Shown: positions 45,020-54,790 of the stretch, in pieces
How the letters are laid out: each line of letters starts with the position of its first letter
Numbering within the stretch: the stretch's first letter is position 1
Source of the DNA: Echria macrotheca
Taxonomy: Eukaryota; Ascomycota; Sordariomycetes; Sordariales; Schizotheciaceae
DNA: 64,000 nucleotides
Direction: 5' to 3'
Assembly (NCBI GenBank): GCA_030411725.1
Contig: MU839830.1
Location: 682,001-746,000 of the forward strand
Program-made: the position numbers and the translations under genes
Notes under the pieces: generated by a model
Databases searched by the model: none
Seen by the model: only the letters and a program-made list of their open reading frames with translations
Told to the model about the DNA's origin: nothing

Positions 45020-47335
45020 ATGTCCTCTAATCCTCGTAGGACACCGGTGACTCGCCCGGACTCGAGGGGCTTGACCCTTAAGACCAACATGGGTCTCCGG
45101 AAGGGTGCAACTTTCCATTCACCCACCACTCCTCCTTCTTCTCCCGAGACTTCCTTCAGGCCGCCGTCACTCCCTCGCCGGTCTAATACCAACCTCGACG
45201 ATGTCATCGATTCGTATCGTCGCCGCGCTGCCATGACTTTGGACAAGATCGACGAGACCATGTCGGCTCTTCGGGAAGGGTCGCCGGCCGAGTCGGTCAA
45301 GTCCCTCCGTGACGACAGTCTTCCTATTCCGCGCGGTGTCCTCAGCCATAACCTCGACACCATCATGGCCAAGGAGCCAGAGGTCGAGCGCCGAGTGCTC
45401 CGCCCTCGCACCCGCCGCCCTGCGCGGTACCACGAGTCCGACAGTGGATTGGGCACTTCGATTGCTTCGACCAGCGAGAAGCTCGATGCCGCCAAGAAGG
45501 ACAAGACGATCAAGACGTCAGCTGTCACTCGATCCGCTGCTGCCCGCAGCACGACGTCTGAGACCACGGCGGGTCTCAGCACGCGCGCAACCAACCGCAT
45601 CTACGAGCATACTCTGAAGCCATTGCTGGCGAAACGTGCATTTAAAGACTTCCACCCCCTCGTCCTCGAGTGTCCAAAGAAGATTCTCGACAATGAAATC
45701 GTCTGCCTGAGGGATGTCGAGAAGACGCTCCTCCTAGTCGCTCCGGTAAGTGAGCTCGCAGCTGAGAAAAGTGCCCGGGGGGATGCTTACCGTGCGCTGT
45801 GTTTGAAGGAGAGGACCAAGACCGCCAAGTTGTATCTCGATTTCTGCCTTACGACGATTCGGTGCATCCAGGCGACTGTTGAATATTTGAGCGACCGCGA
45901 GCAAACTCGCCCTCGCGACCTCCCTTACACCAGCGGTTATTTCATTGATCTCGTCGACCAAATACGCCAATACGCGCAACAACTCGCTGACGCCAAGGAG
46001 AACGGAGACAAGACTGACGAGATGGATGTTGACCCGTATGCACCCCCTCCCATCATTCATTTTGCGCCTGTTGTTAACGCCGACCTTAGCACCGACGAGA
46101 TCAAGCTCCATGGTGGCATCCACATCAACGGACGTCCGGCCGAGCTCGTTCGCATCAAGAAGAACGGAAAGGCCATTTCGATGGCTACTGGCAAGCCCGT
46201 CGAGATGAACGAGGAGGAGGGTGATGGAGCTATCCGTATCAAGCGCTCCGCCAGCCAAGAACTCGAGGACGAGGAAGAAATCATGCGCTCCATGGCCCGG
46301 CGCAAGAAGAATGCTAGCCCGGAGGAGCTGGCCCCCAAGAAGTGCCGCGAGCCTGGCTGCAACAAGGAGTTCAAGCGCCCATGTGACCTTACCAAGCACG
46401 AGAAGACGCATTCTCGACCTTGGAAGTGCCCCGTTCCCACCTGCAAGTATCACGACTACGGATGGCCGACGGAGAAGGAGATGGACCGCCACCACAATGA
46501 CAAGCACTCCTCTGCCCCGCCGATGTACGAGTGCCAGTACAAGCCATGTCCCTACAAGTCGAAGCGCGAGTCCAACTGCAAGCAACACATGGAGAAGGCC
46601 CATGGCTGGACCTATGTGCGCACCAAGACGAACGGCAAGAAGGGCGGCTCTCTTCCCAGCATGGCGAACAACTCGGCTCAGCCTACCCCCCAGCTCCAAA
46701 ACCTTCCCACTCCGTCGAGTGACCACAGCATGGGCGCCGCGACTCCTCCGGATGACTGGTCCCATCAAATCTACCGGAACAATTTGGAGTTCCCGACATA
46801 TATCCAGACGGATGACTTCCCCATGTTCCCCCAGGAGCTGTCTCTTGACTATTCTCCCATTGACAACGGGACTCCGTCGACTGATTCCAGCCTGGATCAC
46901 ACGTCGGCCTACCAAGATATTGGCAGCAACATGTTTGAGGACATTTACAGCGCCAACGTCCAGCTCCTGACGCACGTACCTACCAATATCTACAGCAAGG
47001 AGATGATGCACTTCAATGCTCTCAGCGCGGCTGAGATGTGCCAGCCCCAGCCTGCTCATCTGTCGCCCGTCGGGCAGGCGAACGCCATGCTCTTCACTCC
47101 CACGTCCCTCGCCGAAGTGGATGAGGGCTTTGATGAACATGCTGACTACGCCGCGCTTGCACACGCCAACGGCGGCGACTTCATCCTCTTCCCGCGCGCC
47201 ATGTCCAAGACGCTGGGCAATGAGTCTCTGTTCACCACGGAGGTCCCAAGTCTAGCGGCTGGCTACTCGCAGCCTTCGTCGCAGGATATCTTCAGCGGGG
47301 TTACCATGGACTGGAACCCGTACCTCCGGCAGTAA
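45020..47335 (+). CDS. C2H2 zinc-finger transcription factor
   Basis: The frame is open for 771 codons, but a perfect GTAAGT donor at 45746 and a GAAG acceptor at 45808 flank a 63-nt in-frame segment that looks like an intron; spliced, join(45020..45745, 45809..47335), the protein is 750 residues and reads LLLVAP-ERTKTAKLYLDFC. The N-terminus is Ser/Pro/Arg-rich. A conserved helical region (LAKRAFKDFHPLVLECPKK to LPYTSGYFIDLVDQI) precedes three zinc fingers at about residues 420-505: CREPGCNKEFKRPCDLTKHE, then CPVPTCKYHDYGWPTEKEMD with a HHNDKH pair, then CQYKPCPYKSKRESNCKQHM. The C-terminus is acidic and aromatic-rich, a likely activation region. It resembles fungal factors annotated Egr2-like; targets are unknown. 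A 476-codon antisense frame is a shadow. Confidence 0.88.
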   Translation: MSSNPRRTPVTRPDSRGLTLKTNMGLRKGATFHSPTTPPSSPETSFRPPSLPRRSNTNLDDVIDSYRRRAAMTLDKIDETMSALREGSPAESVKSLRDDSLPIPRGVLSHNLDTIMAKEPEVERRVLRPRTRRPARYHESDSGLGTSIASTSEKLDAAKKDKTIKTSAVTRSAAARSTTSETTAGLSTRATNRIYEHTLKPLLAKRAFKDFHPLVLECPKKILDNEIVCLRDVEKTLLLVAPVSELAAEKSARGDAYRALCLKERTKTAKLYLDFCLTTIRCIQATVEYLSDREQTRPRDLPYTSGYFIDLVDQIRQYAQQLADAKENGDKTDEMDVDPYAPPPIIHFAPVVNADLSTDEIKLHGGIHINGRPAELVRIKKNGKAISMATGKPVEMNEEEGDGAIRIKRSASQELEDEEEIMRSMARRKKNASPEELAPKKCREPGCNKEFKRPCDLTKHEKTHSRPWKCPVPTCKYHDYGWPTEKEMDRHHNDKHSSAPPMYECQYKPCPYKSKRESNCKQHMEKAHGWTYVRTKTNGKKGGSLPSMANNSAQPTPQLQNLPTPSSDHSMGAATPPDDWSHQIYRNNLEFPTYIQTDDFPMFPQELSLDYSPIDNGTPSTDSSLDHTSAYQDIGSNMFEDIYSANVQLLTHVPTNIYSKEMMHFNALSAAEMCQPQPAHLSPVGQANAMLFTPTSLAEVDEGFDEHADYAALAHANGGDFILFPRAMSKTLGNESLFTTEVPSLAAGYSQPSSQDIFSGVTMDWNPYLRQ

Positions 47336-49797
47336 GCGGTGATATGTGGTGGGTGATGGTAGGAAAAGATTTGGGATATGATGTGTGATGATGTTATGAA
47401 GCGTGTTTTTTGGGATGGAGCGAAGGACATTGGGAACTTGACTCAGAATGAAGCAAGATTCTATGTTTTGTAACCTACATAACTACGTTGGGCATTTTGG
47501 ATTTGCTTCTGCTTTTCTCTCAACTTTAGCCTGTTGCCATGAGAATGAATTGAGCGGAGCGTTGGGGCTGTCATGACGAGATAATTGGGTTCCATGGAAA
47601 GGGACAGGAATATTGAGAAGTAGTTGTTTAGCTATGAAAGTCTATTTGACTGATCTCATGATTTTTGACTTGCGCAGTGTGAACAGCCTCTCGGAAGCGG
47701 AGGATGGACAGTGCACGGGCGGCTCACTGCTGCGTGGGTTAGTGGGTCCCGCGCTAACTTTTTTTCAACTGGTATTTCTTGACCTCGCTCAGCTTTTCCT
47801 GCTCTTCACTTCCACTTCTTGAACGCGACACGTTCGCTCGCGCACATCCGTCGATAGTAGCGAGCTGCGGCGCTTCATCTGCTTTTACCCCCAGAAGCAC
47901 TACAACGACGGTCCAGAACCTCCTAGTACTGCGCGATAGGTGGCAGTTCCATTCACCCTCACAATTCCAACGGTACGTCCCCATCTTCTTTCTCTTCTCC
48001 CCATTGAAGCACCACGAGAGAAAACAACAAAATATGTACGCATGGAAAATGTTCAATGATGATCTACGCAACCGAGTTGCAACCCTTACCTCTCAAGTAA
48101 TAGGAAGAGCCGTCTGACTTGCGCTCCCTCATCCACCCCCACAATCTCTTTCTCTGTCTTCGCGGAAATTGTATTCCCCTTAACCGGGGAGTAACTCTTG
48201 CACCGCCATGTGCTTGGGGCAAAAGTACACGGGTCAGAGGTGGAGACTGTGGGATGGGGATTTGGGAGCGGTGCTGATACGTTGGGTTTCTGATGAACAT
48301 TTTTTCTTTCTTTCTTCCTTTTTCGGATCTTGTGTTTGGGGTGGTTAGCTCCATGACGATGACTGACTGACTCATTCCAGGAGCGTTCTTTTCACCCTGC
48401 AGTTCCTTCCAGTGTCCCTTGGGGAAGGGTCTCAGTCTGTCACGCAGCTGTGGGAATAACGGTAGGTTGGGAGGGCTGTGGGATTTTGAGAAAGTTTAGG
48501 AAGCGCGCGGGGTCGATATGCACCTTCGCCTCCAGCACTCCAAACTCATTGGCCAACATGTCTTGCTTTTTTACAGTGACTCATGCCTAGATAGTGACAG
48601 TGTCGTCAGAATACAATTTGTTCCAATCATTGGCTCCGAATACAGTCATTGGCATTGAAGAGTGACACTATCATCGACCACGATCCTTCCACGCCTTCCA
48701 ACATTACGATTTACACGAACCACATCCATGCTTTGATATTGCACAACATCCCACGCCGGTGAACGTGAGGTACCTGGGGGGTTTCCATCGACGGCTCTCA
48801 ATGGTGGTTCAGCCGCGTCTTCTGAAGCTACTACATGGTTGAGCACCACGGACTCGGAGTACACTACGGAGTTGTGAGACGCTATTCAAGTTCATGGTCC
48901 AACACATGGCCCGCCGAGACCGCCACCAGCCTTGGACTAAAAGAAGCCGCTGATGTACCCAGCCTCAGGGGTATTAGGTATCTCATTGGCAGAGAGGAAA
49001 GAGCCATTAAGGTATCTTGCCGTCTTTCACAGGGAAAGCTCGAGCAAGTCCTGTCGACGAACCCGGTGCCCATCCAGCAGGAAACTCTGCAATCCACGTG
49101 CGAAGGGAACTACAACACAACGGATTCTCTTGGAATGTATAGATGGAGAATAAAATAACAGCCCTAAGGCTGCCGAGGTACGAGTCCGGCTTTGCGGACG
49201 GACTAGACGATCCGAGCTTTACAGGCATGGTGATTGAACATGGACCTGATTAGATTGACCGTATTCAATTGAATTCGGAAGTCATCTACCAAGAAGATAG
49301 AGGCTGGATTAGGTTGCAATATCTCCTCTATACGGTAAGAGGAAGGTATGGAGAGGGTATTAGGAGGTATTGAGAAACCATATATATGTGCGGAGGGGAT
49401 GTTAAGAGGGGTGGGTATTGAAACGATGTCGAAAGGGTGAAAAGTGATTTAATATTCTTTGTTACTGTCTCGGTATGCCCCACCCCCCACCACCCCCCGG
49501 TGTATTGTAGGCATTGGTATAGTGTTGAAGATGTCTGGGATCCGTGATAGTTTGGGGCGTATATGGCTGTGAGGCTTTCAAACTGGGTTAAGTACGGTCG
49601 ATTTAATGCAAGACATGATCGATCTAATCAGGTTATTGAGGATTGACGTTGTCTACCAAGATTCTACCAACATTACACGAAATACATCATGCTTTTGATA
49701 TTCCACATCTCGCGCCCATCAATTCACTCCAGTCGCAAACCTTACAGGCCCACCACAACCTCCAAGACACCCCCTCTGTTGCACAGAGACTAACTGT
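47336..49797. other. Intergenic region, 2.5 kb, repeat-bearing
   Basis: No convincing gene. Two diverged copies of one 45-53-bp segment lie at 48698..48750 and 49667..49711, and a 17-bp inverted pair bounds 49244..49633. Poly-C runs occur at 49482..49500. The rest is the 3' flank of the zinc-finger gene and the 3' side of pmt4. Confidence 0.55.
49244..49633. repeat. Possible 390-bp inverted-repeat (MITE-like) segment
   Basis: ACCTGATTAGATTGACC at 49244..49260 pairs with 49617..49633 in inverted orientation at 15 of 17 positions; both differences are transitions. The interior looks A/T- and purine-richer than its surroundings and has no open frame of note. Chance matching cannot be excluded at this length. 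Confidence 0.4.
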
Positions 49798-52232
49798 CTA
49801 TTTCGCAAAATGCAAATCATATCCCAGCCACTTCCTCCGCAGCACCTGCTCGACAGACAAACCGGGGTAGCCGTACGTCAGCGGGAGGAAGAAGTACCAT
49901 CCTGCGGCCACCACGGCCAGCATCACAATCGTCGTCATCCACGAGCCCAACATGCTCTGGCCAGCCAGCCGCTCGCGGGCCGAGATGTGACGCTTGACCG
50001 CTGGGGGCTTCTTCCCGGCCTTGATGGCTTGGAAGGCCGCCTCACTCTCGGCCGAGTCGGCGCTGAAGATGAACTCAACCACGGCGCCTGTGACTAACGT
50101 CGAAGCCAGATGGGCGGGGAGGTAGTGGTGCAGGAAAAGCTGACGGCCCATCACAAAGAAGGGAAAGTAATGTGTCGCCCACGCAAGGAAAAAGAAGCCA
50201 GTAGAGTTGTACAAACGAGAGCGGGATCCTGCACTGGTTAGCTTTTGCATTTGATACTGGCGAGGGCAACTCACGATGATCCAGAGCATCAATTCCCCGG
50301 CGAAGCGAAAACTGGTCGGCCAGCACAATGCCGGCGTAGATGGCAAGGACGCTGCTGGCAATCCACCAGCCGATCGGGTTGCCCAGGAAGTAGATTTGCT
50401 GGCGCGTGTCGTTCTGCGTCCAGAAGCTCACACCCCGGAGCAGGAAAGGCCACTGGTAAGGCAGCGAGGCATACGGATGGCTGCTAGTCAACTGGCTGTT
50501 GTGCCAGAACATGCTCCGCTGCAGCTCAAACCATTTGCGCAGGAACGGAAGCGTCTTGACCTTTCTCTCTGGCTTCTCACGGCGTTTATCGTCCACGGGA
50601 AGCGAAGGGATGTCCTCTACTAGCCAGACATTCGAGCTCGGTGCAATCTGCTTGTTACCGTTGATCTCTTGCTGTTTGTGGCCCCATTCAGGGAGCGGCG
50701 TAGTGTGAGTCCACATGGCTACCTTGCTCGGGTTGTGGATCAGCTTGAAGTGGCCGGAAATACTCTTCCACTCCTGGTTGGGTTTGCCATTTTCGATCCG
50801 TACTTCAAACAACGAGTCGGCCGCGCGGTCGCCATAGGCCTCCGCGAGCGAGACGGTAGTGAACTCCTGGTTGGTAGGGTAATAAGGAGAGGCAACGTCA
50901 TGGGACAGCAAGATGGTATCGGTGACTAGGTGGCGGAGTCTCACGAGTTCGTGGTTCAGCACGTGACGACCCATCTTGGGAGTTTCTTCCTGGACCGCCG
51001 GGAGAACCTGCCAATAGTTGTTGGTGTCGTTAAACGGATATCCAGTCACCTGTTGTCCCTGGCTAGAAACTCGTCCATCGTCGTACCGAAGAGGGTAGCG
51101 ATCAGGGTGGCTGTGAAGGTAAGCTTTCGTCTCCTTATGCCTGAGGGTAATGGTGTCGTAGTAGTCGATCGTGACGGCATTGGCGAGCATGACGTTGTCG
51201 GTCAGCGTCTCCTGAAACTCGGGCGTCATGAAGTCGTCGCCAGGCCCAGAGCGGGTCAAGATGGCAAAGTGCACCTGGAACCAGAAAAGGTAGAAGATGA
51301 AGGGCATGATGATCAAGCCAAAAGCGCGAGCGGCGAAGTGCTTGCCGAACTCGGGCAAGCTCAGGGCTCCCCCAGGTCTCTTGATATCCAGCAGGTCCCA
51401 CAAGTCAATGATGACAGCAGAGCCGATGGTGATGAAAGCGAACAAGCCGACGTATTTGGTCGAAATGTCGCAAGAGAGGGCGAAACCGGTGAGGATCAGC
51501 CACTTCCACCATTTCCTCGAGAAAGGCTCGTGCCGCAGCTTGTAGAACTTGATGTAGCAGAGCAAGCTGCAGGCCATGGCGAAGACCAGTGTGGCATCGA
51601 GCAGGATTAGACGAGTCTGGCCGATATGCGCGTTGTCCAGAAGAACCAGACCAGCAGCGACAATGCAAGCCGGGAGGCTATAACCAGACTCCCACATAAT
51701 CAAATATGTCACCGAAACCGTCAGGGCACCGAGGATAGCGGGCAACGAGCGGAAGGCGACGTAAGGGATCTTGTTTGCGATGTACGAGTCGCCGATGTTG
51801 TCGAAGTGGAAGTGGCCATCGTAACCAACCAACCAGCCCATGAGGGCGAACAATAGCTTGCCAAATGGGGGGTGTACATCGAAGAAATACGTCCTCTCGA
51901 GATAGTATGATGCAAACTGGATGATCGCGACGGTTAGCAAAGCCAGGGTGTCTGTATTGAGGAGATCCAACCTTTCCGAAATGGACTTCATCGAAAACGA
52001 CCTCGTTTGGATGGGTAATTCCCCAGAACCTGGTGAGGAACGCCAGGGCTGTGATGAGCGTAAAGACAATTTTATAGTCGCGTTCAGACACGGTTGGTGC
52101 CTTCTGAGGTGTCGTCGCTTTCACGACCTTGTCCACCTCGACGTCGGAGACACCGCCATCCTTATTCTTCTTGGTTGAACCGGGGACATTTCGGTGCCGT
52201 AGCGACCCTTGGGGGGTTGCGCTGCTGGCCAT
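49798..52232 (-). CDS. pmt4: Protein O-mannosyltransferase, PMT4 subfamily
   Basis: PMT enzymes transfer mannose from dolichol-phosphate mannose to Ser/Thr of secretory proteins in the ER. The model is complement(join(49798..50228, 50275..51916, 51972..52232)), 777 residues. Intron 51917..51971 has an unusual GTTGGA donor with a GCTAAC branch and ATCCAG acceptor; intron 50229..50274 is GTGAGT to GTGCAG. The catalytic Asp-Glu pair is in VVFDEVHFGK (about 81-82), just after the first helix. The PMT domain (YLERTYFFDVHPPFGKLL, DNAHIGQTRLILLDATL) is followed by a MIR domain (about 320-520) and C-terminal helices with GRQLFLHHYLPAHLAS. The wording fits PMT4 rather than PMT1 or PMT2. A 5'-UTR intron at 52259..52429 (GTAAGT to TTACAG) is likely. 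Confidence 0.93.
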
Positions 52233-53075
52233 GTTGGGCAGGCTGCGAGACTCGGCGCCTGTAAGAGAGAGTAGGTATGCAGTTAGTCGCCAATCCCACT
52301 TGATGCCAACTGCTGTGGATGAACGTGTTCTCTCAACGCATGCGCTCGGCGGTCGGGGAGCCTCGAGAAGGCGGAACCCGGCGAAACAGCACCTGCGGAG
52401 ACACACTAGACAGGTGCGGAGAGACTTACCAGTCCCCAGATCCAGAGGTAGATCGGATCACAAGTCAACAATGGGGAGAAAAATCGGCCGCGAAGAAGAG
52501 AATTGAGGAAAGGAACAAACAAAATGATGGACTATATTAAGCAGGCGAAGATTAATTGGTCCCCAACCCCTATAGTTCAGCCTCCTGGAAACGTCGACAC
52601 CAGCAAAGCGTCGCTGCAGGGGGTTCTTCTTTTTTTTTGGACACTTGGCAATTGATGGGGTGGAGTTGGCCAAAGCTCCCTCCCTTGCCGGGCTGACGAC
52701 GATCCACACAACTGGTCAGCTCCTTCCAAACTACCTACCAATGCTTTTTTCTCCCGGCTATGGAGGACGGATTGCAGATAAAAGCGCTACAAGATCGCGG
52801 TGATAAGCATCAATTGTTGAAAATTGCGTCGAGGTATATAGTAAGGATCCGGATATTTCGCCGTTTATACGAAGCCCCACCAGCGGTATCAAGCTGATGG
52901 GAACCTTTTGACGCTCTTCCGACTCCCCACACTCCGGGCCGGCTTTGCGGGCCCCAACGGCTTGACACGGGCCTCTGAAGACTGCTGACAACGACATTCC
53001 GAAGAACGGAGGTCGGGTGGAGAGGACCCAAAAACGCACGCGGTTACAGATTGACTCTCGAACCCCCTCTCTGCT
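52233..53075. other. Divergent promoter region, pmt4 and the RidA gene
   Basis: The left part holds the pmt4 leader with its putative 171-bp 5'-UTR intron (52259..52429). A CTACCTACCA motif occurs at 52731..52740. No gene is supported. Confidence 0.5.
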
Positions 53076-53722
53076 ATGATTGCCACTCGAAGAGTCTTGC
53101 CATTGATCGCTCAAACACCCACAAGAAGACTCCTTATCCCGGTTCCTCGATTGCCGCCGCTCCGCAATATGTCTGGAACTCCCGTTTTCACCAAAAAGGC
53201 TGCCCCGCGTACGTCATCGCTCCCGCTGTCGTGGGCCTTGCATGCTGTGTTGTCACCGAGATACTAACGGGGAGCACAGCTGCCGGTCCCTACGTAAGTT
53301 GTCTGGATAGCTTCCAGTGACCAGGAGACATAGCCTGACTGGTTCGCGCAGTCCCAGGCCATCAAGACGCCGGGTGCCATCTATTGCTCGGGACAGATCC
53401 CCTGCGACGCCGAGGGCAACCTGGTGGACGGCACTATCCAGGAGAAGACAAAGGCTTGCATTAGCAACTTGAAGGCTGTCCTTGAAGCGGCCGACTCCGG
53501 TATCGAGAAGGTCGTCAAGGTCAACGTCTTCCTGACCGACATGGCCAACTTTGCCGTAAGAACCGGTCTACGAACTCTCAGGAATATTATGCTAAGACTA
53601 TACAGAACATGAACGAGGAGTATGCCAAGTGGTTCACTCACAAGCCAGCGCGCAGCTGTGTGGCAGTAAAGCAGCTTCCGAAGGGAGTTGATGTTGAGAT
53701 CGAGTGCATTGCCCTTCCGTGA
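53076..53722 (+). CDS. Mitochondrial RidA/YjgF-family protein
   Basis: RidA proteins hydrolyse reactive enamine/imine intermediates formed by PLP enzymes; the yeast mitochondrial member is Mmf1. The model is join(53076..53208, 53280..53293, 53352..53555, 53606..53722), 155 residues. The second exon is only 14 nt and encodes the start of the conserved PPAGPYSQAI. All three introns have standard ends (GTACGT, GTAAGT, GTAAGA; all CAG acceptors). The first 31 residues are Arg-rich (MIATRRVLPLIAQTPTRR), a mitochondrial presequence; an internal Met (MSGTPVFTKK) could give a cytosolic form. Signature elements are PGAIYCSGQIP, VVKVNVFLTDMANF and the C-terminal HKPARSCVAVKQLPKGVDVE with the catalytic Arg. 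Complete and intact. Confidence 0.95.
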
Positions 53723-54204
53723 CTACATGGTCAGGACAAGGCAAAGCTCTAGCGTCAGCTTGGGAGTACTACCGGCAGGATCTCTGGCCGGAATACAAGT
53801 ATAGAATGCGTTAGTTCTACCAAAACCAGCTGCATCTCGACCTCCGCTGTGTAGAGTAGTTGCTGCGTGCCTGGTACCTGGACGGAAGTGATCATCGTCG
53901 GTGGGTCCCCGGTGCCCGAATGACGTGCAAGAAATAACAACGGAATCGTCGAGCTGTGCGGTCTGCCAGAATTGAAGCCCAAGTTATTCCGATGTCTCCG
54001 CCTAAATAGCGCTTTAAAGGCAAGCACGTTGCTGACCTGCTCGAGGCAGGTTTGTGGCGGGATGGGAGCCTCCAATTGGTCCTGTCGCACAACAAAGAGT
54101 CGTGTCGCAAGCGAACCACCTCACCTCATCCGACGACACGTCACCTTCTAACCTCTATTCTTCGTGTCGACGACCAAATTTGCTTCACGATACGTTGAGC
54201 CAGA
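53723..54204. other. Intergenic region between tandem genes
   Basis: A 482-bp gap between the RidA gene and the small membrane protein gene. No further feature was recognised. Confidence 0.4.
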
Positions 54205-54710
54205 ATGGGCCCGCCGGTTCCGGTAAGCGGAAATCAAGGGGATGCTGCTTCTTCCCGGCAGCAATCAGCCATCTACAAGGTGCCTCAATCGGTGCTTTCC
54301 CCGTAGAAGGGCAATATTACTAACACGCTGCGTAGTTTATCGTGACTCCGGCTATCTTCCTCTCCTTCATCGTTTCGCTTAGTCTCGTGGACCTGCGCCA
54401 TTCAGCAAACCGATCCCACTACCATACCGAGCCTGAGGCGAGTCGGTTGCCGAGATGGCTTCACCGCATTATCTATCGGTACCAACGTTACGAGTATGTC
54501 CCGGTCGGTGACCATGTGCGGCCGGTTGGCGAAAGGACCAAGAGCGACTCGTTTTATCACAGCAAGCAGAGGAAGCTGATGAAGATGGAAGTGGCCGAGG
54601 CGTTCGAGATACGCAGCACAGTTCTCGTCATTCTTGCTCTTGCCAGTCTTTGCATACTCTGGGGGTTCTGGAGCATAGCAACCTGGGTTTTGTCGGCATG
54701 GCGCTCTTGA
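54205..54710 (+). CDS. Small conserved fungal membrane protein
   Basis: The model is join(54205..54222, 54336..54710), 130 residues. The first exon encodes only MGPPVP (18 nt); the intron 54223..54335 runs GTAAGC to GCGTAG with an ACTAAC branch and is phase 0. Exon 2 opens with a membrane helix (FIVTPAIFLSFIVSLSLVDL). The middle is basic and aromatic (LPRWLHRIIYRYQRYEYVPV), followed by KSDSFYHSKQRKLMKMEVAE and a second helix near the end (LVILALASLCILWGFWSIA). This two-helix pattern matches small uncharacterised proteins seen in many Pezizomycotina, from memory. Function and membrane are unknown. Confidence 0.78.
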
Positions 54711-54790
54711 CGATGAACAGGCCGAGTTCACAACTACCGGTCCGGACGCTAAGATACATAAACAACAGCCATTCACGGATTATCGTCCCG

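Noticed and set aside
45734..47164. 476-codon minus-strand open frame
   Set aside because: Antisense shadow of the zinc-finger gene with no domain features.
50930..51610. 226-codon plus-strand open frame
   Set aside because: Antisense shadow of pmt4.
53056..53068. CTCGAACCCC as a possible tRNA B box
   Set aside because: No A box or foldable cloverleaf is found around it and the RidA start codon follows at once.
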